DNA of 64,000 bases. Origin: Cinclus cinclus. Lineage: Eukaryota > Chordata > Aves > Passeriformes > Cinclidae. Of the stretch, positions 50,101-60,485 are shown one piece after another. The DNA lies in the NCBI RefSeq assembly GCF_963662255.1, contig NC_085047.1:20928258-20992257 (forward strand), in the 5' to 3' direction. The stretch's first letter is position 1. The number at the start of each line of letters is the position of its first letter. The position numbers and the translations under genes are program-made. The notes beneath the pieces are model-generated. The model ran no database searches, was not told the DNA's origin, and was given only the letters and a program-made list of their open reading frames with translations.

Positions 50101-51256
50101 AAGAGGAAAACAGAAAGGAGAAGACAAACAGCATGGCAAAGCACCAGCGTTTTTATTGTAGCTTGCCAGAGAGACGGGCATGGAGCTAGAGACCAAGTAA
50201 CTGCTTTTGTTCAAATACGGTCAGATGAACATGGCTTGTGTACATCCTTTACGCATAAGCAGGACTGCTTCATTCTACCATCATCAGGGTGTTTTTTTCA
50301 CATGGAAATAACATATAGGAACTTTTTATTCCCTAATTGTGGCATTTTGAAAGGAATTTCAACTTACCCTACAAAAGGAAATAATTTTGGTAATTGTCAT
50401 TCTCCCTACAAGAAACTAATAGGATGATATGATTAGCTATTTGGTTATATACCCATATTTTAAAAGGACCACAAATTCAGACAACTAATAGGCTAATATA
50501 TTACAGTCTGTATTGAGCACAGAAAAATAACAAACCTAGTCAGAACCTTCAGATTATAATCAGAGCAAGGTTGTTGAGCTCCAATCCCAAAGGAGTTTGC
50601 AAAGAATAGTGATGTCCACAACAGCCAGTAAGGCTGTTAGCAAGCACAGCAAATGTCACCTGATTATTAATGTCCCAGGAGGAAAAAAATTGAAAACATG
50701 ATAGCAAACAAAAATCAGCTGATAGACTTGATCAGAGTACAAGGGAAAGGAATCATACCACAACTCACAGTAAGGATCAAGTGCCACAGGTACTACACAA
50801 AGCAAGCTTTTGCAACTGAGTATGGAAACAGGGGGAAAATTATATTCAGTATCCAGACAGACAGATCTTTGACCTGAAAATTACTGAGGCACAATAAAGG
50901 ACCCTTAGTTTTCATTTTTGCTATCACTTTCTGGATCAAGAACTTGGAATTGCAAACCACAAGAACCTTTGACAAGAACCTCTTTGGATAGCCTTTTGGT
51001 GGCTCGGAATGCAGTGTAATTATTGCAGTGTAATAGGACAGGTTTTTTTAATGTTTGCAAAGCTTCTTATAAACTATTAAGAAACAGGGAATGTTTAATT
51101 GCTACAGTGGTAGTTCTACCACAAAAGGAACCAACCACTCGTCCCTAAGACAGTACTAAAAGATAAGGACAAAGGAAAGGTGGGTTCGGCCAATTTTTGT
51201 GGAAGTTATTGATAATATGGAAGTGAAATTATGGAAATGGCTTTTCCTGCCACTTC

Positions 51257-51272
51257 TTTTTTTTTTTTTTTT
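51257..51272. repeat. Poly-T tract (16 T)
   Basis: Uninterrupted run of T. It could be the tail of an old minus-strand retrotransposed copy, but no such copy is recognised beside it. Confidence 0.8.
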
Positions 51273-51912
51273 CACAGTGCCTTGAGATTTGAGTCTTCTT
51301 CATTTTCTATACTGTTTCCATGTTCCCCAGACAGAACAGGCAGGTAGGCCCTCACACCCAACAGCAATGTATTCCCCTCTACCATAGCATTTTAAATGGG
51401 TGTAATTTCTTTTGGATGCTGACCCTTCCTCATTTTTTCAGTTAACAAAAGACATATCCTGTTATGACTATGTTCTCCTTATTTTATGCATTTGAACTTT
51501 CCCTAAACCTTCCTTTCTAGGGAAAATTTTTAAAGTGTGTGTGTGGCAGGTTCTTTAGTTCATTTTTAGCTGTATCACAATATTGTATTTGGCTGCCTGA
51601 TTAAGACTAACATTTACATGACATTTAGGGCATACTAGTTTCTAGACTGTCTGTCATGAGTTGATGGACAGCATAAAAGCCTGGATGTGAAGTCTTGTAA
51701 ATTCATCTGGAAAAAGGGAGTGGGGACTGCTTGAATTGGAGAGAGGAAGGATCTAGGGTTTGGACAGCCCTAGTCTCCAGTGTAAACGTGGGGGGAAAAT
51801 AATTTGAACAGAACTCATATTACTATCCTACACCCAGATCCTTTATCATTTTAGATAAACACATCTTTCCTGAAAAATCTGGAGTATCTTTTAACATTTG
51901 TAGACTAAAACA

Positions 51913-51927
51913 ATATATATATATATA
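51913..51927. repeat. (AT)n microsatellite
   Basis: Alternating AT over 15 bp. Confidence 0.8.
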
Positions 51928-54165
51928 AGAACTGTGGCTGGGAAATTCAAATTGAGATTCAGGTATTCAAATCTCACCAAAATGGGTATTTGGCTGCCAT
52001 TTCCCTTTGCAAATTCCAGTTTTTATTCACTAATTAACAGTACCTGCACACTATGACAAATCAGTCAAAAATGTTCCCTATACACAAATAAATTCAATCT
52101 CAAATTCTTCATATTGTTTTAACAACTTACTTTATTTGATCAATGACAATATTAAGAGATCAGAATTCATTTAGAAATTAGACTCTATGTGGAGTGTTGT
52201 TCATTTGCAATCTGATTTTCCCATGAAAATTTGAGAACGGTTTCTGAAATGACCTGCAGGAATCTCTATCCCTTTGTCAAAGGACACTGGTATTGATTAT
52301 AGCAATTTGCAAAGTGAAAAAGAAGGACAGAAGAAAAAGGGAGGAGGAAATGGGCTTGCATTTTATCTTGATTCTTGTAACAGACATACAGCATTCTGTG
52401 CCAAATAGATAAATTTGATTTAAAAACAAAAGACACCCTATGATTTTGAACCCTGTGACAAGTTCTTAGCCCATCAGCTAGCTAGTTAACAGGCAAGGGA
52501 ATTGATGAGGAGATAAGGATGAGCACTCCTTACCTCTCTGCCTTTTCTCATGCACTCAAGCAGAGCAAGAGCAGAGAAAGGGCAGGTTACACCAGGCAGC
52601 TTTAAAGTATGTGTCTGTGTCTTACTTAGCATTTTGAGACTTTAAACCAGCCATGCTCTATGCTGGATGGACAAGACAGAAGTAGCAACCAGAGTGGCTC
52701 TAATAGTTTGTCTTCCCCTCCACTTGCAAAATATTTCCATTGGGCTTTTTATCCAAGTATACTCTCTTTCAGATGGCCAGTTGTCCCTAACCAGTGTGCT
52801 CAGAAACCTTTCCTACTTGCCACACCAGGATTTTTTTAACACATCTTCAGCCTCTTTTGGCCTTTTGAGGAGTATGGGGAAGAACATGCAGATGTACAAA
52901 ATAAGATTCCTGCTGAAATCCCAACAAATCACATTATCTTCTACCTCTGCTGCATTGTGCTCATTCAAATCTTCGATTTGAAAATGCATATTACTGATCT
53001 AACTTGCATGTGCAAGCAGGACTGCCCAAGACAGCACCCACCCTTCCATATATCTGTTCAAAGTTTGATTCATTCTATACATGTATGTATAAACATTTTT
53101 AGTTACAAACTAAAAACAACCAAAAACCCCCAACAACCTGCTTTAGAAATTAATTATAGTGTCAAACACTCAAAAATTGGGAAATGTCAAAGGTAAGGTT
53201 AAGTTTGTCTAACTCTACATTTATGTGATGACAGTATGCTTAGTTATGCGACCCTTTATTTTTCCTTGAGGTTGTTACAGATTCTTTGCTGTATCTCCTC
53301 AGTCTTCCTTCCTTCTACCTTATTTTCCCAATAAGACTTCCTCCCAGGCTTTTTTTTGGGCTTTTCAGGCTTGTCATTTTCGATTTATCTTGACAGTCTA
53401 TCCTTAGTCTGAGCAACTTAGAGAGTTGCTCTCCAGCCACGGAGGGACACAGCTGTTTTGGGGAGTGGTGTGATGCCATTAGGGCTGCAGCTCCTGTCTC
53501 TGCACCCGACTCAGTAAATTGTGTCCAGTGGATGTGAACTCTGTCTCCATGTGTTCCTGAACCCTTCCAGACTCAGAGATCTTCCTCACAGAAAATATAA
53601 GTTTTACTCATCTTTGTCTATGATTTGAGGCAATGCGTATCTGTGACATATGCTGGACTACATGAAAGGAAAATGTTTTCTAAGCACTGGTTTTGTTCCC
53701 TGCAGTCATGGGGGGACTGTGTGAGCCAAGGATGAAGAAAGGGCTTATTAGTATTCATCTGTTGAGATCTGTAAAATTATTTTCCTTGACAAATTTATTT
53801 ACCATTAGGTTGTTTGTCTGAATAATGAACTACAGAACAGGGTTTCCCCCTCCATATGCAGAATCTTCATGTTTTTTCTGGCTAATGCTTTTACATTTAT
53901 TTTGGAAGGAGACTTCAATTAGTGAAGGTCCAAGACAAAACCACGTGGGTCATACAGAGTTGCCAGGGAAAAATACCAAGATCTGCAAACACAGTGGTAT
54001 TGTAGACTAGAATAAGTTATATATTGCAAGATGCAAAATCTATGCTTGGAAAGCAATAATAGCTATGTGTTCTGTAGAAACTGAAAACTCAATGTGAGAA
54101 AATTTCCCTATCAAAAATAATATACACTAGGGTTTATCTTAGCATAAGTCAAAGAAAGCTTAATA

Positions 54166-54250
54166 TTTTTTTTTGGGGGGGGGGATGTGGTTGGTGGTTT
54201 TTTTTGTTTTGGTTTTTTTTTGGGGGTTGGGTTTTTTTGTTGTTGTTTTC
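54166..54250. repeat. T/G low-complexity tract with a run of 10 G
   Basis: About 85 bp containing only T and G apart from one A: T9, then G10, then alternating T and G runs ending in TTGTTGTTG. Several G-runs of three or more give G-quadruplex potential on the plus strand. Confidence 0.85.
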
Positions 54251-55426
54251 TTGGTCAGAGATGGATGCAGGAATTACAAAATTTTATTTACTTGTGACTT
54301 TACAATCTCTTATTATTTTAAGAGTCATCTGAAAAAAGTGTCCATATGAGCCCTGTTTTCAGTCTTCCATTTTCCTCAGACAGAGTCTACAGCTATGCAA
54401 TGTTTTATTATGAAAAAACCTAACAATTATGTTATGGACATCTCTTTTTTAGCCCTTGTATTTCTTTTGTCACCTTCTTCACTATTATTCTTTATATCTT
54501 GCATCAGTCCTTACACTAAAATAGGAGCTCCCTGTAGAAATGCATTTCTCTTTTCACCTTTGCTTTAACTGCCTTTGGAATACCCTCATGATATAAATTC
54601 CATGCAGAATAATGCAAAAGGAAAAAAAAAAGTTGATATAAAGTTAGTTAAAAGCTTTTAAAAATCCTCAGGGAATGCTATAATGAAGACTGCCCAAGTG
54701 GCATCAACATGCACCAGGAAGAGGCTGATAATCATTTTCCAAAATGTCTCAGAACAAACTACTGAGAGCAAGGGAAAGAAATACTTGGGACACAAAGGTC
54801 CAAAGCAACATTCAGGAGAACATTATCTAGAGAGACTGTTTGATTCCCTAGGGCTTTTTTCCATCTCATTTCTTTTTGCACCTCCTCCTCATGGCTTTCC
54901 TCTTATCCTAATGCTTCAAATCTTTGTTTCAGAGAATGAAAAGCTCCAGAGATTCCTGATGTACTTATGAAAAAAAGATCAACAATAGATAAAAACAATG
55001 CAGTTATCCCTAATCTTGTTCTTGGAAATATCTGTACCATTTAATCTGAAACATTAAAACAAGAATTTCAGGCTAAGACAAACATGGAAAATATCAGTAT
55101 AAGCAGCTCAAATTTTGCAAAGTTAATTTAAATTAAAATAGACAGCTATAAAGAGATATCTTAGATAATCTTGAATTTATGAAGGAAGCATTTAACACCT
55201 TTGCACGTAAAAAGAGACTATATATAAAAATCTCCAGTATAATGCATCACAGAAATATCTTATGAATTTCTTGTGGATGGTATGATCTTTCTAATTGTCC
55301 AGATATAGAAAAAAATAGATTAGTAATGACAAAAAAAAAATCTGATTAAAACCTTAAAAATCCAAAGGAAACTTTGAAAATCAAAAGAATTCAAGGAGTG
55401 AGTCAGTTTTAACTGCTGGGAGTAAT

Positions 55427-55432
55427 CTGCAT
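55427..55432. repeat. Target-site duplication CTGCAT (left)
   Basis: Exact match to 62,962-62,967. It fixes the outer LTR edge at TGAGAAAA. Confidence 0.9.
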
Positions 55433-55794
55433 TGAGAAAACCGTATTCTCCCCGGGTCTTCCCTGATCCACTGGCTAGCTCTGGACCTCGGGAAGAGGGG
55501 TAATTTTCTCAAGGACAAAGGTAAAAGATAAGGAGGGTCCTTTTCCAGGGACCACAGTCCTGCTTTATTTGCTGAACAACTTCTGGGGAAAAACAGAGAG
55601 CAATCAAAGCATGGTGGGGAATTTTAAATTCGGGAAAGGGGAGGAGGGGAATAGAACCACAACCAATGGGGTACAACTGAAGGGGAAGGATGAGAGAAGG
55701 ACTCAACCAACACCATAAACCAACAGAACAGACCATTCAGTGTAATATAATAACCCCAAACCCTGTAAACAAAACAACTTAGTGCAATACAACA
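55433..55794 (-). mobile_element. 3' LTR of the provirus
   Basis: 362 bp. Read on the minus strand it starts TGTTGTATTGCAC after the polypurine tract and ends TTTTCTCA. It aligns along its whole length with 62,587-62,961, with about 30 substitutions and several short indels by eye. It keeps AATAAA (55,564-55,569, minus) and a TTTAAAA-like TATA element near 55,622. Confidence 0.93.
55564..55569 (-). terminator. Polyadenylation signal in the 3' LTR
   Basis: AATAAA on the minus strand. This is the copy that would end the genomic transcript. Confidence 0.8.
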
Positions 55795-55808
55795 TCTCCC
55801 TCTTTTTT
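55795..55808 (-). other. Polypurine tract
   Basis: On the minus strand AAAAAAGAGGGAGA lies directly against the first TG of the 3' LTR, which is where plus-strand DNA synthesis is primed in retroviruses. Confidence 0.85.
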
Positions 55809-55902
55809 GCTAAATAAAGTTAAAAGAAAGGTGTTGGCTTTATTCTGATTCAGAACATGGATTTGCCCACAACTTACAATGTGCAGGCAGGTTTGACTGA
55901 TT

Positions 55903-56058
55903 TCAATTTGTCAACTCTATGTGGTCGACTTCTGAGGTAGTAGAAGTTATAGTGTTAATTGCTTTGAAAATTAAGCAACATAGAAATCCGAACACCAACA
56001 CTAAAAGAAAAAGGACAACATAAAATAACAGAATTGTTTTAAAAGGAAAAACAAACAT
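55903..56058 (-). pseudogene. 51-residue ORF with one membrane segment (possible env tail remnant)
   Basis: Manual translation of the gap between pol and the polypurine tract gives an uninterrupted 51-codon frame starting MFVFPFKT and ending HIELTN. Residues about 8-31 are almost all hydrophobic (L, V, F, I) with a CC pair before a basic residue, like the membrane anchor and palmitoylation site of a retroviral envelope transmembrane subunit. A polar tail of about 20 residues follows. It is in the same frame as the integrase segment and separated from it by one TAA (56,071-56,073) and four codons. It may be the last remnant of env, a C-terminal extension, or an accessory protein. I cannot decide between these, and chance is not excluded. 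Confidence 0.5.
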
Positions 56059-56070
56059 TCTCACAGCATA

Positions 56071-57070
56071 TTAAAAGTCAGTGTGTCTGCCAGAATGTAA
56101 CCCAGATCTCAGGAATATGTTTTCTTTCCGGTGGCATCTTCTTTTTGAAGTAACAGCAACTTGTTTCATGTCCCCTTCTGCTGGAGCTGGATGTTTGGGG
56201 ACAAAAAGTTTCACCCACTTCTGGGGAATCCACCAAGGACCTGAGGGGGTGGATACACATTCATAGCCATGCCTCCAGGTAACAAGCTCATAGGGACTGT
56301 TGGTTTCCCAAGCTTCTGGGTCCCTAATAAAGACTGGTGGATGCTGGGACAATTTTAACTGATTACCACTGTTAAAGTGACCTACCACAGGTGGACTCAT
56401 ATTTTCAAAGGAACAATTCAGAAAACTGATAGCAGACATGGCTTTGCAGAGCTTCTGCTGTGGAGAGATCCACACAGTTGGACTGCTCTGCCTAGCCAGG
56501 ACCTGTTTGAGCGTCTGGTGGGCACGCTCGATCACACCTTGGCCTGTGGGAGAGTGGGGGATGCCAGTTTTATGTTCCACTCCCCACTGCTGGACAAATT
56601 CTAGGAACTCCTTGGATGTATACACTGGGCCATTATCTGTTTTGATTTCCTTACGGTACCCAGCACTGAAAAGGCTTGCACTAGGTGTTGTTTGGCATGC
56701 ACAGCCTTTTCTCCTGCATAGGCAGAGGCATAAACCGCACCTGAATATGTGTCTATGCTTGCATGAACATATTTGAGGCGATCAAAACTGGGAATGTGTG
56801 TGATGTCTGTCTGCCACACTTCACAGCTGCCAAGGCCTCGGGGGTTAATTCCTATACGCAGTGATGGCATGGCCTGGAGCTGGCAGCTTGGACAGGTGGC
56901 CACTATGGCTCGAACCTGACTCCATGTTAGCTGGAACTGACGGATCAGACCTGGCACATTTTGATGGTACTGCTGGTGGCTCAGCTTCCCCTGTTGGTAG
57001 ATGTCAGAGGGGCGTGCTTTCTCAGCTGGGGTAGCAAGGGAGTCTGCCTTATGATTCCTTTCTGCAATTT
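56071..57070 (-). pseudogene. pol: pol: integrase region (broken)
   Basis: The N-terminal zinc-binding HHCC module is visible as SHQQYHQN followed by ATCPSCQ. The catalytic core has the first Asp in WQTDITHIP (56,805-56,807). The second Asp, in TDNGPVY (56,635-56,637), and the Glu, in GQGVIERAH (56,527-56,529), are read in a different frame after a one-base shift near 56,650. The C-terminal DNA-binding part is present (SPYELVTWRHG, then WWIPQKWVKLFVP). All three DDE residues survive at the DNA level, but one product cannot contain them all. In a functional element this enzyme joins viral DNA to the chromosome and leaves the 6-bp duplication seen here. The segment ends at TAA 56,071-56,073. 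Confidence 0.9.
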
Positions 57071-57480
57071 CACCTGGCAGATCGGTGTGTGATATTACAT
57101 GCATCACATAGAATGGATGCTCTCAGTGCGAAACTAAATAAATTAGTTTGGAGAGCAACCTGAAGAGCTGGTTGTTCTCAATGTCTTTGAGAACTGCCTG
57201 CTCCGCTCTGGACACTACCCCCACCACATAGGCTAAATCAGTTACCAAATTAATTGGCTCTGAGAACTTCTCAAAGGCTCTCACGACTGCAGCCAGTTCA
57301 GCAACCTGGGGCAACCCCTCCACAAACTCAACATCAGCTTCCCAATGCTGAGTCTGAGGATTTCTCCAAGTCATTACCGACTTGTGGGATGCTCCAGACA
57401 CATCAGTGAACACTGTGAGAGCTTTGAGTGGCCTATGGCTCCTTTTCTCACAAGGAATGAGGTGCAATTCCTCATTAAAA
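57030..57480 (-). pseudogene. pol: pol: RNase H region (one in-frame stop)
   Basis: The first catalytic Asp is in LTVFTDVSGA, the Glu in QVAELAAVV and the next Asp in LVTDLAYVV. The C-terminal motif SHTDLPGEIAERNHKAD follows after an in-frame TGA at 57,123-57,125. That stop sits where an Arg codon CGA would fit, so a CpG C-to-T change is a likely cause. The usual Ser after the third Asp is Leu here. The domain degrades the RNA strand during reverse transcription and joins the integrase in the same frame. Confidence 0.88.
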
Positions 57481-57583
57481 AATTTGTGTGATGGGGCATG
57501 GACTGATATTTGTCCACTGTAGCTGTCCAGAGATAACTGCAGGTTGGCATTGCTCTGGAGCAGGCGCTCAAACATCTCTTTGG

Positions 57584-58800
57584 TCAACTTCTCAGGACAG
57601 TTCCTTCCCTCCTTGAAAGTTTGACCAGGAGGTGATTACATGTAAAGTCACAACCAGCCAGCTCATGCAGTGTCATCCTTGCCTTCCAAATCAGCTGAGC
57701 CATCAGCTCTTGTGGTTTGTTGATAGTCTTGCATCTTTGGTGGGAGACGAAGACCCACTCTGTGATTAAGAGTGAATTGTTCTGCCCTTCGGTCCATTTG
57801 AATATCAAACCATGCAGGTGTGGCAGCTTTCCCGGCTCAGGCTTGGGCTGATAACAGGGAGCCTGCCTCTCAGCCAGAGTCTTCTGTGCTTTTTTGATTG
57901 CAGCTTTTGCCTCTGGGGTCAGTTCCCTGGGAGCAACCAGCTCTCTCTTCCCCTCCAATAAATTGAGGAGGGGGTCTAGGTCCTCACTGGTGAGGCCTAG
58001 CCAGGGCCTCACCCAGTTCAAAGACCCACACAAGGAACCTGCTAGGTTTTGGGATCACTATCAATTTCCAATTTCTGCAGAACAACGGTCTGTGCAGCGA
58101 TCTCCAAGCCCAGGTACTTCCAAGGTGGCATCCTTTGGACTTTGTCCTCCTGCAACTGAAATCCAGGAGAGGTTAAAACTTTAACCATTAGGTGAAGTGT
58201 GTGTTGGAGTATAGCGTCATTGGGGTCACACACAAGCACGTCATCCACGTAGTGTAAGACTACGGCCTCCCTTCTTTGCGCGCACACAAGGGACAGCAAT
58301 GAGGCCACATATCACTCACTAGCAGACGGAGGGACTGCACTTCATTTCCTGTGGGAGCACTTTCCAGTGGTAGCACTTCACTGGGGCTTCTCAATTGATT
58401 GTGGGAACCAAGAAGGCAAACCGTCGAGCATCTTCTGGGTGTAGGGGAATTTGGAAGAAACAGTCCTTTATGTCCAGGACAGCCAATTGCCAATTTCTAT
58501 GAAGCATCGTTGGGGAAGGCATCCCAGGTTGGAGTGGCCCCATGTCCTCAGTTATTTTGTTTATTTCCCAGAGGTCATGGAGCAGGCGCCACTTGTCCTT
58601 CCCTGGTTTCTTTATCACAATGACTGGGAAATTCAAAGGACTGGTTGTCTCTTCTATGTGGTCCCTTGCCAATTGCTCCTCCACAAGCCCCTTGAGCACC
58701 TCCAGCTTTTCTTTACTTAACGGCCACTGTGGTACTAACAGGGTGTGTCATCCAGCCATGTTAACTTGTGGGCAGGGCACTCCACAATGGCTGCCATTAA
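57584..58800 (-). pseudogene. pol: pol: reverse transcriptase region (several frameshifts and stops)
   Basis: From 5' to 3' the segment has a start motif VPQWPLSKEKL near 58,720 (after a frame change near 58,740), fingers FPVIVIKKPGKDKWR, and motif A LAVLDIKDCFFQIPLHPED. A TGA at 58,391-58,393 and the motif B region WKVLPQEM (58,343-58,366) follow, then tandem TAG and TGA at 58,316-58,321. Motif C HYVDDVLV (58,238-58,255) is in a shifted frame, and the thumb/connection (CGSLNWVRPWLG onwards, 57,584-58,033) is in yet another. In motif B the Gly of the usual PQGM is Glu. Motif C YVDD is intact. This is a typical retroviral polymerase but heavily inactivated. Confidence 0.92.
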
Positions 58801-58875
58801 AAATCCTGGGAAGTCTTAGGGATTATTAATTTGACTCCCCACTGGGACATGGTGTCTGTCCCCCACAGGGGGCAC

Positions 58876-59709
58876 TTATGACAAATGGATGGACACTGGC
58901 CAATTTTCCGTCTGGCCCTTCAATTTGCACAATAGTTTGAGATTTTTGCCAATTTCATCCCTCCTATACCTTAGATTTTGCCAGGCACAGGTTGCAAGTC
59001 CCAGTGTAGTCCTCTCAGGTATTATTGTCACATCTGCCCCCATGTCAAGCACCCCTTCCACATGGAGATGGTCTGATCCACGGGTTAGGTTACATGTCAT
59101 AGAGGGTTTGTCCTTACCCACCACTTCTGCCCAGTAGACTTCAGGTGATTTTCCATCTGCTGGGACCTCCGCTGGAATGGGAATGGCCTGGGCGAGTATT
59201 TGCCCCTGAACCAGACAGAGTGGTGGCTGAGGATATCGCACTAAGAGAATGAGGCTAGTTATGTCTCCCTTAATGGTCATGGGAGCCACTTCAATCTCCA
59301 GGGGTGTGTGTGCTGTGTCCCCAGTAACAAAATACTCACTGTCCAGTTCCATGTGGTTTATCGTCACGTCTAGTGAGTTGTCTGTCAGGTCCACTGCAAT
59401 GATTGTCGAGTCAGTAGAGCTGAAATGAAAGCCTTTGGTAGTTACAAGCCTGAAACAACCACGAGGCTGCCAAACCTTGTTAAACAAACATTTGTCCTGC
59501 ATCCCCACACCCTGTTTCCATTCCTCCCCCTTTTGATTATGAGAGAGGCTTTTGCCAGTGTGGAGCCTGCTACATTTATATCTTTGGACACAATTATACT
59601 GGACACAATTGTGGGTATGTGCTCTAGACTCAGGCTTTTTTGTTTGTTGATCTTCTTCTGTTGCTGGCTTTGTGGACAGTCTCTGGTGAAGTGTCCTGGC
59701 TTTCTGCAC
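58876..59709 (-). pseudogene. pro: pro: dUTPase-like domain followed by aspartic protease
   Basis: A 277-codon open frame lying in the -1 frame relative to the gag segment it overlaps, as expected for a pro product reached by -1 ribosomal frameshifting. Residues about 80-190 resemble a degenerate dUTPase, with an LDSEYFVTG stretch and the VQGQILAQAIPIP motif matching the family pattern of Gly-x-x-Ile-Ala-Gln near the end. The protease follows: its catalytic signature reads VLDMGADVTII, with Met in place of the normal Thr of D-T-G (59,041-59,043). ACG to ATG at a CpG would explain this. The frame ends after WPVSIHLS; the rest of the protease lies in other frames at 58,800-58,900. No slippery heptamer in the correct phase was identified. 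Confidence 0.8.
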
Positions 59710-60480
59710 TGGAAGCAGATGGTATGTTGCATATGCTCTAGTGACATCAGTTGCTTCTTCACTCCTGATGTTACAGCTGCCGCAGTCTTTGGGTTTGCCA
59801 GTCCCAGCTTCCTTGCTAGTGCACTGAAAAGCTCTGCTTTCTTAGCACAGGCCTCTATCATCTGTGCTAGAGTTGGTGAAGGATCTTGAGGCAGGCGGAG
59901 GATCACCCTGTGACAAGCTTCATTAGTGTTTTTCTGGGCCATCTTCTTAGTAAGTTCTGCTTGTGCCACTGGGTCTTCAACCTGTTTCTCTATCTGAGCT
60001 CTAAGAAGATCTAGAAATTGTAAAAAGGGCTCAGAGGCAAACTGTTTAATATTAACGTAACTACTCATGGTCTCTGACATAGGCAGCTGGTTAAAAACTT
60101 TCTCTGCTACTCCATAGATCTTATCTAGAACAAATTTGGTTAACACCCAAGCTTGGTCCTCGGGGTTAGCCCACTCCCCTTCACTGCATAGATGTTCATG
60201 GGTGATGTCATTACCATCAGTTGTATCAGTTGCCCCTGGTTGCTTTGCTTAAGTTGGCTTAGGAGTCCCTTCAGAGATCTCTTCCAAGTGTTCTCCCACA
60301 GATCAAATGCTGAGGGGGTTGGGAGACACTTGGAAAGATCTTGAAGGTCAGCTGAGACTAATTTATTGAATGTTAAGGTACCTCGTAACATTCCTTTAAA
60401 GATTTCAGTACTTCAACCAAATTTTCTTTGGGTTTTACAAATTTGATTTTTGTTTTGGTAGGAGAAAGGCTGATAGCTTC
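59650..60480 (-). pseudogene. gag: gag: capsid and nucleocapsid
   Basis: The capsid begins in one frame (60,380-60,480), moves to a second (DLQDLSKCLPTPSAFDLWEN, 60,140-60,391) and a third (from about 60,180 to the end). The third frame contains the major homology region, recognisable as a Gln-x3-Glu-x-Phe-x-x-Phe-x-x-x-Leu pattern (QFASEPFLQFLDLLRAQIE). The zinc knuckle CFQCRKPGHFTRDC lies at 59,676-59,717 with all four ligands. A second, degenerate Cys-rich stretch (NCVQRYKCSRLH) is readable only in the pro frame. Confidence 0.85.
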
Positions 60481-60485
60481 TAATT

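Larger units (their letters stand above)
47152..55426. other. Non-coding AT-rich DNA; no gene seen
   Basis: 8.3 kb with only short chance ORFs (about 104 codons at most, at 49,749 and 52,667, plus strand) and no domain that I recognise. It holds simple repeats listed separately. Short stretches such as 53,400-53,600 are more GC-rich but show neither LTR termini nor target duplications that I could find. Confidence 0.7.

Noticed and set aside
39519..55426. CR1-type LINE fragments, expected in bird DNA
   Set aside because: I found no CR1 3'-end octamer array or reverse-transcriptase-like frame by eye. Old fragments may still be present and a repeat library would be needed.
55442..55794. An LTR boundary at CGTATTC / TGTATCC instead of TGAGAAAA / TGACAAAA
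   Set aside because: It would leave a non-TG end on one LTR, an 11-base gap before the primer-binding site and no target duplication. The boundary at 55,433 and 62,587 gives TG ends, a 2-base gap and an exact CTGCAT duplication.
59630..59650. AAAAAAG heptamer (minus strand) as the gag-pro slippery site
   Set aside because: In the gag frame the heptamer is in the wrong phase (caa aaa agc); AAA AAG is read only in the pro frame, so it does not fit the X-XXY-YYZ rule.
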